A stretch of 64,000 bases of DNA, from assembly GCF_000003815.2 (NCBI RefSeq), contig NC_049980.1, forward strand, positions 25,059,619 to 25,123,618, written 5' to 3'. A program made the position numbers and the translations under genes. The first letter of the stretch is position 1, and every line of letters starts with the position of its first letter. The notes beneath the pieces are model-generated. The model had not been told where the DNA came from and ran no database searches. It saw only the letters and a program-made list of their open reading frames with translations. The DNA is from Branchiostoma floridae (taxonomy: Eukaryota > Chordata > Leptocardii > Amphioxiformes > Branchiostomatidae). Below are positions 47,483 to 58,959 of this stretch, piece after piece.

Positions 47483-49341
47483 GATACCAACACCAACTCA
47501 TTTAGATTCCCTCTCAAGAATGTCAATAGCAAGGATAGATATTTTAGGTACAAAATGTCACATAGTATTACATGTTTTGTATTAATTTTGATAAAGGGCA
47601 ATATTAATTATTATGTACGACAAATGGTACAATGTAAAATAATTCCTATCTGTTATTAAATTTAATAATCATGACTTGTTAGGAGCAATAGTCAGGTAAT
47701 TTTATTTGCATGATCAAGATGTAAAAATCAACACACTGATAATAAATCAACCGGAGAAAAGTTAATATGTAGCCTGTAGCAATTGTATGTAATACATGCA
47801 ATTATGAAGTACATGTATTTAAATCCCATTGTGGTGGTGTGGTGGTGACAGTGGAGCTAACATAGTACATAATGCACACTACACAGATTTTGTCACAAAC
47901 ATATCCGTGACACAGTATAATTTTCATTGTTTTTCATGATCTGCCTATACTATTTGATCTTCATCGATTTGGTGGTGAAAATAACAGGAAGATAAGAACA
48001 TGTTTGTCTGTGTTGATTGGCTAGACACAACACAAGGTCACTTTTCTGGTTACTTATCCCCCCTACACCTTCTCAAGGTTATCTTGTTTTCTGAATTCCT
48101 GCTATAGACGGGGCTGTTAGAGCGTGAAGCAGACAAATGACATTGTCCTTGAGTATGGCTGCTGTTGATGTGGCTTGCCTCCGGTAAACTGCGAGCGGAT
48201 TGCGCCCGAAAAAGAAAGGAAGGCCGCTTTTCCCAGACACTCACACTCAGTCCATTATACCCCTGGGCAATAGCAATTGCCATAATTGAATTTTCAGACG
48301 ATACAAAGAGTCTGGATTATCAACATGTTGTGGTAATAGCCAACATTTACTGACATAATTTTACACTTTTTTGAGGGGGGGGGGCAGTGATTGCAGAGAA
48401 CCTCAAATTTCTTTGGTATATCAGGCCACTTTCACAATAATATATTGCTGAACATGACCAGCAAATTGTATTTGCTCACCCCAACGTCTACTCAACTTTT
48501 GATTTACATTGCCCTCACAAAAGCGTTCCGCAGAAGGTGTATTGTTAATGTTGATGCTTAGGTATGGGTGGGTCTAGGTTGTTTCTTAAACAATAGGATT
48601 ATTTACACATGGGGTTCGTTGTTTGTTATGTGCATGACGTAGCATGTTTCCTGTTAGGTACATATTTTAGAGAGAACAATCTATGTTCACAGAGAGTTTT
48701 GTATTAGCACAAGATTCAGTTAACTTGAGAATTAACTTGTTCTACTATATATTTGTTTGCTAAGATGATGGTGTGATTTTCATATCACATTTCCCCTAAT
48801 GTTTCCACTTGTTTGTCAGCTAGTGTTTTCAATTGCTGCTCCTATGGGGGGATCTGTACATGTTTGTCGACAAATCACATCAATGGCAAGCTGTATACAG
48901 TATTTTCTAATTGGAGACCACAAAACATTTATAATGGAAGCATTTTTTGTTATAAACGTCTTTGATTTCTGAAAGAAAAGGTTCTTACCAGTGAACATTA
49001 CTTCCATGCTGGAGGTACAGTATGTAAAAAGCAGCTGAAGTAGATCAGACAAGGCAACAGCAAGATTGAAGAATAATTGGACAGGCATTATCTGGGCGCA
49101 AGCCACCCACTGACAATAGGTGGTAAGGACAGCATTAAGTAGTCAGCTCTTGACAGGTGCATGTGTAGAGACATCATGTTGTATACTAATGAGGGAAGAC
49201 AAGCTGTGATATCGCAGTTGTCACGTGTACATATAGGCTGTCTTGTCTGATTTCTACCAGGGTATGCAGTAGTTAGCATATGGGACATATTGTACCACCA
49301 ATCTCTGTCGAAAAAGGTACGTTTTTTGGCTCCAACTCCAA
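47483..49341. other. Unique sequence upstream of NR0B coding exon
   Basis: No exon recognised. A G10 run lies at 48375-48384. If a 5' UTR exon exists upstream this is intron; otherwise it would contain the promoter, for which I see no TATA or CCAAT cluster. Confidence 0.4.
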
Positions 49342-49371
49342 CATTTCCTTTTTTTGTCTTTGTTGCTGCAG
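49342..49371 (+). other. Probable 3' splice site before the NR0B exon
   Basis: A pyrimidine tract (CATTTCCTTTTTTTGTC then TTTGTTGCTGCAG) ends in AG at 49370-49371. The frame upstream of it is open to a Met at 49290, but that extension only translates the pyrimidine tract and would imply a spurious hydrophobic leader. A spliced start is preferred. Confidence 0.65.
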
Positions 49372-49406
49372 TTCTATCAGCCGGTGATCAACAGACAGAA
49401 ACCTAC

Positions 49407-50058
49407 ATGAAGATGGCGTATTCCAAGAAGGACCTGTGCTGCCAATGCGTCCCAACAAAAGCCACCAACACGATGCTCTACTCCCTTCTGATGGACCCGC
49501 AGCGAAGACCCAGTTCCACAGGATCGTCCTGTTGCCACAGCAACACGGAAAGTGAGACTGATCCCCAGCAGGGCGTTTTGGACCTTTCCATGCGGAATTC
49601 GCAACAAAAGCACAGATCTTCGGAGTCGTCGGACAGTGAGAAACCAGCGACAGTATTACACAGACTCGCTCCCGAGCACTACGCCATGATACACCACGCA
49701 GCGTCACAAGTTTTGATCCAGACCATTGATTTCATGAGGAAGTTGCCGGCGTTCACGTACCTTCCACCCAACGACCAGATGCTGCTACTGATGCGGAGCT
49801 GGCACGAGATTGTTGCCATTGGGGTGGCGCAGGAGAAGGTTCCGATCGACACAGTTTCAGTCCCGGCACCTCCGTGCGAGTGTTGCACAGGTGCAGAAAT
49901 GCACTGGGGAGGAACACCGCCGCCCACCCTAACAATGCCGGGGTGCATCCTGAGTTCGGACTTGGACGATATACAACAGTTCGTTATGAAGTACCAGTCG
50001 TTGGACTTAGACTGTAAAGAAGCAGCATATCTGAAAGCAGCTGTCCTCTTCACCCCAG
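49407..50058 (+). CDS. NR0B-type orphan nuclear receptor (DAX1/SHP-like), first coding exon
   Basis: Encodes 217 residues of a transcriptional co-regulator that lacks the zinc-finger DNA-binding domain; DAX1 and SHP act in the nucleus by binding and repressing other nuclear receptors. Seen here: a Cys-rich start (CCQC, 11-14) followed by MLYSLL (23-28), the LxxLL-type motif of DAX1 N-terminal repeats and of the SHP start. VLDLS (57-61) resembles a CtBP-binding motif. The ligand-binding-like fold starts near 88: ASQVLIQTIDFMRKLPAF (99-116), then LPPNDQMLLL (119-128), the helix 3-4 signature. It ends ...AAYLKAAVLFTP and a split codon (phase 1) at donor GT 50059, the intron position I know for DAX1 and SHP. 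Met-1 at 49407 or Met-3 at 49413 (better context, AAGATGG) may be used; the frame is open back to the acceptor, so an upstream coding exon cannot be excluded. The final exon with the AF-2 helix is missing from the window. Confidence 0.9.
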
Positions 50059-50695
50059 GTGAGGAAATGTTATTCTTTGTCTTGTTCTCATGAACTTTAA
50101 TTGCAAACACAGCAGCTGCATTTGAAACTGTTACTCCCAGTGTGGTGTTATCTGTGAGTTACTTGCTTTGTGGTTAAGGGTCATATTTTGGCTAACCAAA
50201 ATGCCTGCTGGGTCAACCTCAATGCCAGTGGGGCAGCAGTTGACATTGATTCCTGTTTGCCACGCCCCTGTGCTGTCAGGCCCCACCAAAATAGGGTCAA
50301 GGACTTCCCCAACTTCCTGCTAACATGTGGCAGGCCTAGCTGGGTTCACCAGTTCACCCAAGAATAGAACAGCTAAGGCACCAAGACACAAACACCAAAT
50401 GCAAAACAATAAGGCTGACTTCCATGGCGAATATCAAGACTTGCAGCTGTTACATCTTATCGATGTAGGGACAATGGGATTTTTTGTAAATGTTTGAATG
50501 AGGTACTAGTACTTAAATATGGTGAACAAGTTCAGAGCCTCTAAGGGCCAACTTAAGTAAAGAAATGTAAAGAAATGATAGCCGTTTCATGACTAACTTA
50601 TTTGGCAATATTATCTTCTATATGTACGGAGGCATGATGACTATTGTTATTAAAAATGGAGGTTATATTTTAGGCAGCATTTGTGTGTGCTTGTG
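50059..50695 (+). other. Start of NR0B intron
   Basis: Begins GTGAGG after CCCCAG. No downstream exon was recognised before the gap. Confidence 0.7.
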
Positions 50696-50795
50696 NNNNN
50701 NNNNNNNNNNNNNNNNNNNNNNNNNNNNNNNNNNNNNNNNNNNNNNNNNNNNNNNNNNNNNNNNNNNNNNNNNNNNNNNNNNNNNNNNNNNNNNN
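50696..50795. other. Assembly gap, 100 N
   Basis: Exactly 100 N, placeholder size. Confidence 0.99.
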
Positions 50796-53700
50796 ATCTT
50801 TCAAGCCTCCATAGAAGCACTAAAAAGGAAAAACAGGTTTTCATGATTTGGAATATTCAGGTTAGCAAATTAAACAGAGACATACACAAGCAGATGAAAA
50901 TAAGGCAAAATGAAGCAACAATTGCGTACTGTTAGATAATTAATGAGGAACTTGCATCACAATGTTTTTGTCAATGTACAAAAGTGTCTTTTGTCCTGGA
51001 CATGCTATAATTGTGTGGATGTCTGTGTAGCAGATAGCATTTGATGTCAGGAAAGAACTTGGTATCGGTTTGGGCCTAATAGCAGATAATTTTAAAAAGC
51101 CCCTGGGACTTTTTGGTTAAAATGTTTCAAAGAAGATGACTGCAAAAATTAAGGAGATATTTCCTTTAGTCTTTGCATGCAGATAGCTTAGACAGGGGTG
51201 TACACCATTAGATGCAAGTTGTACAAATAAGGACTTAATTTGCATGACATATGAGGAAAATCTGTAATTCTAGTTTTTAGCACAATAAGAAGTTGTATTA
51301 TGTCAGAGCATATACAGATACCAAACATGCAAATAAGGGCGTAATTTGCATAATCAAAAAAATATTACACATCAACAGTTATTGGCAACTGATGGGGATA
51401 TCATACTTCAGATACATTTTGTATGTGCAAGTTAGTTAAAGGTGAACATCACAATACTAAATGGTTACGTAGAATTTATAAAAGCTCTACAAATATTTCA
51501 TGTAGGTATGCAGTTACCAAACTTTATCTTCGAATTCAACATGTAAATTGGGCCTGATTTGAAAGGAAACTTTATTGGGGGTTCAAAGTCCCTCGTTCAT
51601 CAGTTCATGCTCCTTGACCTACATGCACCAAGAGACTTCTATATAATAAGATAAACATGACGTGTCTACTAGTTTTATTTACAATTTTGAGAGTGAAGTT
51701 CAGACATGTAACCTCTCAGGCTTACATACATTAATTAGTATTATGATACAGTGTAGCTTCAATATCAAACCTCTTGCCATGTACAGTACATAAAGCATCA
51801 CCCTCCGGAGGACCTGCTCAGTTATTCACTGGGTCGCAGCAATCCATCTCTGCAGCAAGGGCCCATCTGGGGAAAAGCAGATGGCATTTTATTGATCGAA
51901 ATTAGCTTTCAAGTTCAAGGACATGCCTGCATTATATATCAGGTTCTGGGAGTTACGGGCCCAGTGCACCTGCTGTGTAACTAAAAGGGAGCAATAAACC
52001 AAGCCGAGATAGATTTTCCCATTAAGACCATAATGGTGTCTCTGAGTGACGTCCCAGAACTGATGAACACTTAGTCTCAGATAAACATGGTGGCCATGAA
52101 CTTGGGATGCGTGTGTCTGTTACCCTTGTATGGTATCCAACTAACAGGATTCACAACTGTCAGTTTGAATATTGAACAGTGGGGGAAAATTTAGCCAAGC
52201 TGGTGTTGCTTTACCAACGTCAAGGGGAAAAAGATGTGACACCTATGATAAAACTTTCATGAGGGATACACATGACTGCATATCCAGACAGATACATTGT
52301 GCCTTGGGTCAGCAAAGTTCGAGCTGACACACAGCAGAAGTGACAGGATGCCAAGGGAGTATTATCAGTCTAATCAAAACGCCACTTTGAGTAGGGTGGT
52401 TAAATTTTCATGAGCTATAATCTTTCCTTGTATGGATAGCATGTCATCAGCAGAAGAATCTGGCTGTCACCCAAAAGGTAGATTAGATTTCTTTAAAATG
52501 ATTTGCTGTGTATCATGGTAAAGCAAGACTTTATGTAAACCTATTGGATGGCAATAACTTTTTCTGTTCAGAGACAAAGTAAGATCCTATAAATTTCAGA
52601 CAGTGTAAATTATGCGTTTCATAAAACATAAATCATATCCTCTGATGACAAAAATCATTGACTCTGAGTTTATACATTTTTTCTAGTTGACACAATCCCA
52701 TATTAATTTTGATGCAGTTGAGCTCCCAGGCTATTTTTATTTCTGTTTCAAGAGCCGCATGCACAGGTCATGGCACTCAGGGAATTGTAACCACTCTAAA
52801 ATGTAATGATTTTATAATCTGTGTTGCATGTCTGCTTTAGTCTGCAGATCTAAAAGCACTTCTAACGAAGTAGAAATACCAAATGTCAGCCGTAAGTCAG
52901 GAATATATAATCACGCATGGAGGGCTCTCAAGGCCAGACCTATCTGGGCTCCATCGCCATTACCACTTCAACATGACCTTGACGAGACGTTTCTTTGCAC
53001 GTAAAAGCAACACATTTGGGATAACCTTGACAGGATCAATGGTTCCCTTTCATATCCCTTTGAATGTCAGTAGACACAAATGTATGTATCTCCCATATCC
53101 AAGGTGGTGTACTTGGCCCAGAACTAGGGACAGGGCCATACTATTATAAAAAGTAGCAGCTTTATCAATTATACATCTAAAACAAGCTTTAATATTATAC
53201 AATGCCAGCCTTTGGTATCTGTCAACCTTTGAATGGACTTGTATTGTGAGTTTAGAAGGGAGATAATGTTTCAACTCGATTTCACCTGATTGCGGTAAAT
53301 ATCATAGGTTACAAACATTTACCTTGGAGAATGAACATCCAAAACATATTTGGACATAAAAAAGGTTACAGTCCTGGCAGCCATATCCAGAGTAGGGCTA
53401 GGGAGTTACAACCCCTTTTTTTACTAGTGTGTGACATGAAAATAAACTTTCTGCCAGGATTTTCTGAGGCTGCAGCTAGTTGGTGCCAATCACCTATAGC
53501 TTGATCATGATATTTGACTCATTCAAGAGAAATGGCGTTCAACATGTCAAATTGGACCATGCAGTTCTGGGAAACTGGCAGCAGTCAAGTTTGTCAAAAG
53601 AAGTAAATTCAAAGCAACAATATCACTATCACTATCACAGTTTCTTTGAGGACAAGGAAACTTTCATAAAGTATATGAGTCCTATCACATTATGTTAAAT

Positions 53701-55740
53701 TGTAACTTTCAATAATTTACTACACATATATCATAAGGGAATGTGCTTTTTCCTCTGCGGGTTTTAGGTCTTAAGAAAAATCAATGTATAATACGTTCGT
53801 GAGGTTTTAAAAATTATCAATTTCTTTCCTTGTACAAATAAAGAATGATATAAATTTAGGTACAGCAGGCTTGGAACGCAGCCTGATGAGTCAGACATGT
53901 TACATTCTGATCACATACTGTCTGCTTCACTTCTGGTTAACTCAGCCTGATTGGTTAGGCAAAAAGCTTTGGAGAAGATTTTTGCTCCGATATCACAGTA
54001 GATTTTAAGTTCAAAGTTAGAATAAACGCCAGGTAAGAAGTAGTCTTCCCTCTGGCAGATAAAGAAGATCTGCAATTAGGCACGGCTGCCTATCTCCATC
54101 CCCAGGGGTGTATATCCTCCAGGATAGGAATATGTCTTTTATACGAATTCAAAGCTTTATTGATGTAACAAAAAGTACAGCAACTGTACTGTACAGTCAA
54201 CTATAAACTACAAAATGGGGATACAAAATAAATCTAGAAATTCTATGAGCCATATGCATACACTGAAGATTGTGCAGAAATTAATGCTGTACTTGGATTA
54301 GAAGAAAGAAATCTGAAAGTAACCTTTTTGTTCACAAAGATACAAGTAAAGTGAAAGCATTTTGAAAGAAAGCGGATAGGAGTCCTGAATTTGAATAACT
54401 TTAGGCTACAACAAAACCTCTAGGTACATGCACAAACAAGATGATTCTCAAAGTCCATTTGGAACTTGTTCAAGTGTCATGTTAAAACTGCGCACAATGA
54501 TTGAAAATGCATCAAAGACTGAAAAAGGGATTTACCCTACAGTTAGTGTGATAAAAGGATGTTCACTTATGATACTTGGCACAACATATAAATTGTATGG
54601 CTTTGTGCCATATTCTTGTCCATTTGCAGGTCATCCTGCAAATTATGAAAAAAAAAGTTTTAGGCAACAAGAAAAACTTACCAAAAAAAAAACAGTTTTA
54701 GGCAACAAGTTGGGACAATTGGCACCGGTTTGCACCACTTCGAGCATGCATGATGCAATATGGCACAGTCAAGTGAGATACCTGATTGATGAAGCAACAA
54801 ACTGTACCTTGCATATAGGTAACAAACATGTAACGAAAACAAAATATCCTGGACTTCCACACATAGTGTGACTGCACAGACTATAATTAAAGTTAAGAAG
54901 TATTTCATAAATAATTCTTTTGGCATTCCAGCAAGAAGTAGTCTGGTCACGTCTGCATTCTAATGCCTTATGTAAGTCACCTCAAGTACCCTGAGGTGAA
55001 CTTGAATTTTCTATTTTGGATGGATGACTGGCTTGCCAGTTGGCCAACTTCCAGACACGGGGCAGCAACTTCAGGGATTCTGAAGCATCCCTGATGCTGA
55101 GAGATGGATGGGAGTATATATCTTGGGATTGGGGGATCTCTGGTAAATTGTACACTTTGGAACCACAAGATATGCTTATCATTAATACTAGCTATAAACA
55201 GTTTTTTTTACTGATACAGAATATGGATTCACAAATGAGTTATGATCAAAAGTTACCAAACTCCTGCAATACAGCCCTTCCCCAACTGCTGCAGGTTTAA
55301 CAGTACAGATGTACATGTTTCAGCTCATTGTTTGCATACATGTAACTTTAATATATCAAGGTACAAATTTTAATACTAACACTGTATGGTACATGACATC
55401 TAGACTTGTTTTTATGATAGCAGCTCATTAAACATAAATCAACATACCTGCCCTTGGTACTTACATTAAATATTCATTTTTGAAAACATTATGGCTGACT
55501 TCCATGGTAGTTTCCATGTATTTCATGGCGTTCAATGTCAGTTAGTTCATATCTTATATATGTATGTATACTTGAATATTACTTCAAATAAACGCAAAGG
55601 TGTAAGGGTCTTCCACTTCAATGACTCTAGTAAAATTATGAAGTATTTGGATTGAGATAGGCAGTGTTTCGGGATAAATGCGGAAGTAAGACGTACTGAT
55701 TTTAAACCCTCTATCTATCATTTGAATCCGTTCTTTTTTA
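50796..55740. other. Probable intron, AT-rich, with two high-complexity blocks
   Basis: No second NR0B exon was recognised. Blocks 51780-52130 and 52880-53120 are GC-richer and non-repetitive; the latter has TGACCTTGA (NR5A/ERR-type) near 52976. They would be first choices for conserved regulatory DNA. A 147-codon frame at 54428-54871 contains a 16-bp duplicated word (AGTTTTAGGCAACAAG) and no recognisable domain. Confidence 0.4.
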
Positions 55741-55744
55741 TTCC

Positions 55745-56370
55745 ATGTCTTAACTTTTTTACTTTTGCCAAGAAGGTTATGTTTTCAGTGAAGTTTACAT
55801 GTATGTGCCTGTCTGTTGGTGGGCAGAATATCTCCAGAGGCTTTGGATGGATCCTAATGATATTTGGTAGGTGGGGATCAGGAAAATGAAAGTCACTTCA
55901 ACAATGAGCCTCCTAGCGGCTTTCTAAGGTAGTGCAGCAGACCTTCCGATTTTGATATCTGGTGTTCTAGACTGGTGTTCTGGCTCTTTGGTGTATGTAT
56001 GTATGTTTGTATCTATGTTTGTAGAAGACCAGCATAATTTGAGAATGCCAGGATGGATTGTATTGATATTCGGTATGTGGATAGGTCTTAATGAGACCTG
56101 GAAACGATTAGATTTTGGGCCCCTTATCGGCCTGTTACGGTACTGCAGCGGAACTTCCAGGTTTGATATCTCGAGTTCTGGACATGCTGTGGCTATGATT
56201 TTTTAGTGGTAGGTGGCTGTTGATCCCGAGAGTAAGTGGTATAGGGTTGGGCCCCTAGGGGCTTGTTTTGGAACTACAGGGCAGGTTTAGTGTCACACTT
56301 TGAAAGGGAATAACTCAAGAAGGGGTTGACGGATTGTCATGATTTTTGGTATGTGAATAGCTTGAGTGAT
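55745..56370. repeat. Degenerate repeat, TTTTGCCAAGAAGGTTATG family
   Basis: Begins TTTTGCCAAGAAGGTTATG. A module of the type 'AGAATNNCNNGATGGATTNTANTGATATT(T/C)GGTATGTGG' recurs at about 55840, 56040 and 56310. These look like tandem or nested units of an old dispersed element of unknown class. Confidence 0.55.
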
Positions 56371-56384
56371 ACCTCATATAATTA

Positions 56385-56795
56385 CATATTAACTATGCAA
56401 ATTGGAATCTAATTTGCATGATTAATTAGTAAATTGTCTAAACACACTCAGTTCAATTATAGGACCATTGCAACATGTGACATTGCAACATTTGTAACTG
56501 GGAAAGAGAAGACTATTGATAGATATATGTTATGCAAAATAAAGACCTAATTTGCATAATAAATGAGAAAATGCTATAATAGCATTGTGGTAAATGACGG
56601 GAACTTGTAGCATTTGGAAGTTATGTACAGGTGAACATTGTTGAACATTAATTATGCAAATGAGGTCCTAATATGCATTACTAATGCGATAAAACCTTTT
56701 TTCTTAACATAGATTGTGTATGTCTGTTGTTTGGTGGAGATGATCAAATTATGTAATTTATGCAAATGAGAACCTTATTTGCACAATTAATGACA
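56385..56795. repeat. Degenerate tandem repeat with ATGCAAAT/ATTTGCAT pairs
   Basis: Four units near 56393, 56531, 56655 and 56761 each hold ATGCAAAN followed about 15 bp later by a complementary ATTTGCA-like word and ATTAAT. The spacing is 105-140 bp. Related words occur at 51215-51350. The octamer looks like a POU site but belongs to the repeat. Confidence 0.65.
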
Positions 56796-56823
56796 ACAAT
56801 GAATACAGCAGTTGTACAAGATT

Positions 56824-57585
56824 TGTAGCCTGGTATCCAGCCNNNNNNNNNNNNNNNNNNNNNNNNNNNNNNNNNNNNNNNNNNNNNNNNNNNNNNNNNN
56901 NNNNNNNNNNNNNNNNNNNNNNNNNNNNNNNNNNNNNNNNNNNNNNNNNNNNNNNNNNNNNNNNNNNNNNNNNNNNNNNNNNNNNNNNNNNNNNNNNNNN
57001 NNNNNNNNNNNNNNNNNNNNNNNNNNNNNNNNNNNNNNNNNNNNNNNNNNNNNNNNNNNNNNNNNNNNNNNNNNNNNNNNNNNNNNNNNNNNNNNNNNNN
57101 NNNNNNNNNNNNNNNNNNNNNNNNNNNNNNNNNNNNNNNNNNNNNNNNNNNNNNNNNNNNNNNNNNNNNNNNNNNNNNNNNNNNNNNNNNNNNNNNNNNN
57201 NNNNNNNNNNNNNNNNNNNNNNNNNNNNNNNNNNNNNNNNNNNNNNNNNNNNNNNNNNNNNNNNNNNNNNNNNNNNNNNNNNNNNNNNNNNNNNNNNNNN
57301 NNNNNNNNNNNNNNNNNNNNNNNNNNNNNNNNNNNNNNNNNNNNNNNNNNNNNNNNNNNNNNNNNNNNNNNNNNNNNNNNNNNNNNNNNNNNNNNNNNNN
57401 NNNNNNNNNNNNNNNNNNNNNNNNNNNNNNNNNNNNNNNNNNNNNNNNNNNNNNNNNNNNNNNNNNNNNNNNNNNNNNNNNNNNNNNNNNNNNNNNNNNN
57501 NNNNNNNNNNNNNNNNNNNNNNNNNNNNNNNNNNNNNNNNNNNNNNNNNNNNNNNNNTATAATTACGGCTGGATACCAGGCTACA
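56824..57585. mobile_element. TIR element spanning an assembly gap
   Basis: TGTAGCCTGGTATCCAGCC immediately left of the gap and GGCTGGATACCAGGCTACA immediately right are perfect complements. AGATT flanks both (56819-56823, 57586-57590). The unread interior (about 715 bp as drawn) is probably the rest of a fold-back transposon. Confidence 0.75.
56843..57557. other. Assembly gap, 715 N
   Basis: A non-round size suggests an estimate from paired reads. The gap lies inside a TIR element. Confidence 0.99.
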
Positions 57586-57590
57586 AGATT

Positions 57591-58955
57591 TGGGGATGGT
57601 ATGGGGTCGTGGAACTCTAGACCTGGACACCAAGAGTTTATTGATATCGTGTCTTCACTCTGATACCATTTGTGGAATACCTTCATATAGACCAGGTGGC
57701 ATAATCTAGATTGTCTTTATTAGCATAGGACACCATCTCAACTGTTAAAAAATGATTGTACAGTTCTTAGCCTATCTAGCATTATTGTAAAGCAAATACA
57801 CAAGTCCCAAAACATTAGAGATCATTGTGGCAAATTTCTACATATTACCCAGAATTCCTTCATGTGAGTTTTATCCAGCAGTGGAATTGGTTTAAAAATG
57901 AAAAGGGCCCTCATGACTAATATTGAATTTTTTTTTACTCAATTGCCCCCCCCCCCCAAGTTGTTTTAACCCTGGACAGCCGTAATGTAAAAAGTTTTCT
58001 CCCGGACGAGAGCCTTATCATTACTTGTGTAGTTATTTTTGTAATTTAAGGGCTTAGTCCTGCAAATAGCAGTTGCAGGGGACAGATGTGCACCTCTGGT
58101 ATGCAGATAGAGACCTTGAGGGTGGTCGTTAAAGTTGTTTTGTCTACTTGACACCCGCATGTCCTTACATGACTCCATAGATGTTGTCCCCTTCACTGAG
58201 AATTGCACCTTGAAAATAGTGATAAATTAAAAATATTTTGCAGTTTACATATAAATAATACATGTTTAAATATGATATTTACATCAATTGATTTATCATT
58301 CAGAGGATGGAAGCCAGCGTTATATCCTGGCGCCGTGTGCGGGGCGCATCACGTGTAACGCGCAACTCCCTGGCAGACAGTCGCAACGTCAGCTGAAAAC
58401 CAATAAGCTTGTCAGCCACCATTTTGGTGACCCTGACACCCAGTCAAGGTTACCATCAGTCAGCANNNNNNNNNNNNNNNNNNNNNNNNNNNNNNNNNNN
58501 NNNNNNNNNNNNNNNNNNNNNNNNNNNNNNNNNNNNNNNNNNNNNNNNNNNNNNNNNNNNNNNNNNNNNNNNNNNNNNNNNNNNNNNNNNNNNNNNNNNN
58601 NNNNNNNNNNNNNNNNNNNNNNNATCATGATATGTAATGTTGATTTTATTTTCAGTTGGTGATAACTGTTTGAATACTTGTCAAATAATGTATAAAATAC
58701 TGCATCATAATTGGGGAAAACACTAACTACAATGGACAAAAGTCTGAATAGCCCACCTTATTATGATGCTAGTGTTGTCATACATATATAATATGCCAAC
58801 AACAAAAAAATTCATATTTCCTTCATGATGTTAGTGATATGCATAGCGCTACCAAGTAAAGTAAAATACAAGTCATGTAGTTATGATCGATACCAGATGA
58901 TCCTGGTAATTTTTATTCAAAGGCATGGGGCTATTGCAGTGGGTTATGGGATTAC
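57591..58955. other. Unique sequence with a gap
   Basis: Contains the second copy of the 23-bp repeat (57598-57620), a C12 run (57946-57957) and a CpG-richer block 58300-58465 that runs into the N run at 58466-58623. No exon recognised. Confidence 0.45.
58466..58623. other. Assembly gap, 158 N
   Basis: The estimated size is too small for the expected NR0B last exon (roughly 240 bp), unless the estimate is wrong. Confidence 0.99.
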
Positions 58956-58959
58956 TTAA

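Noticed and set aside
49290-49406. Upstream Met extending the NR0B frame with a hydrophobic signal-like leader
   Set aside because: The leader is the translation of a polypyrimidine tract ending in a CAG acceptor. Nuclear receptors do not carry signal peptides.
49273-50110. Minus-strand frames of up to 144 codons opposite the NR0B exon
   Set aside because: Antisense shadows of a GC-richer coding exon with no recognisable domain.
54428-54871. 147-codon plus-strand frame
   Set aside because: Contains A-rich slippage-type duplication, no domain, and does not resemble the NR0B C-terminus.
56758-57686. Frames approaching 300 codons on both strands
   Set aside because: They consist almost entirely of the N gap.
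58300-58465. Second NR0B exon in the CpG-rich block before the 158-N gap
   Set aside because: The translation shows none of the expected PGL..Y...LQ or FFRP-like signatures.
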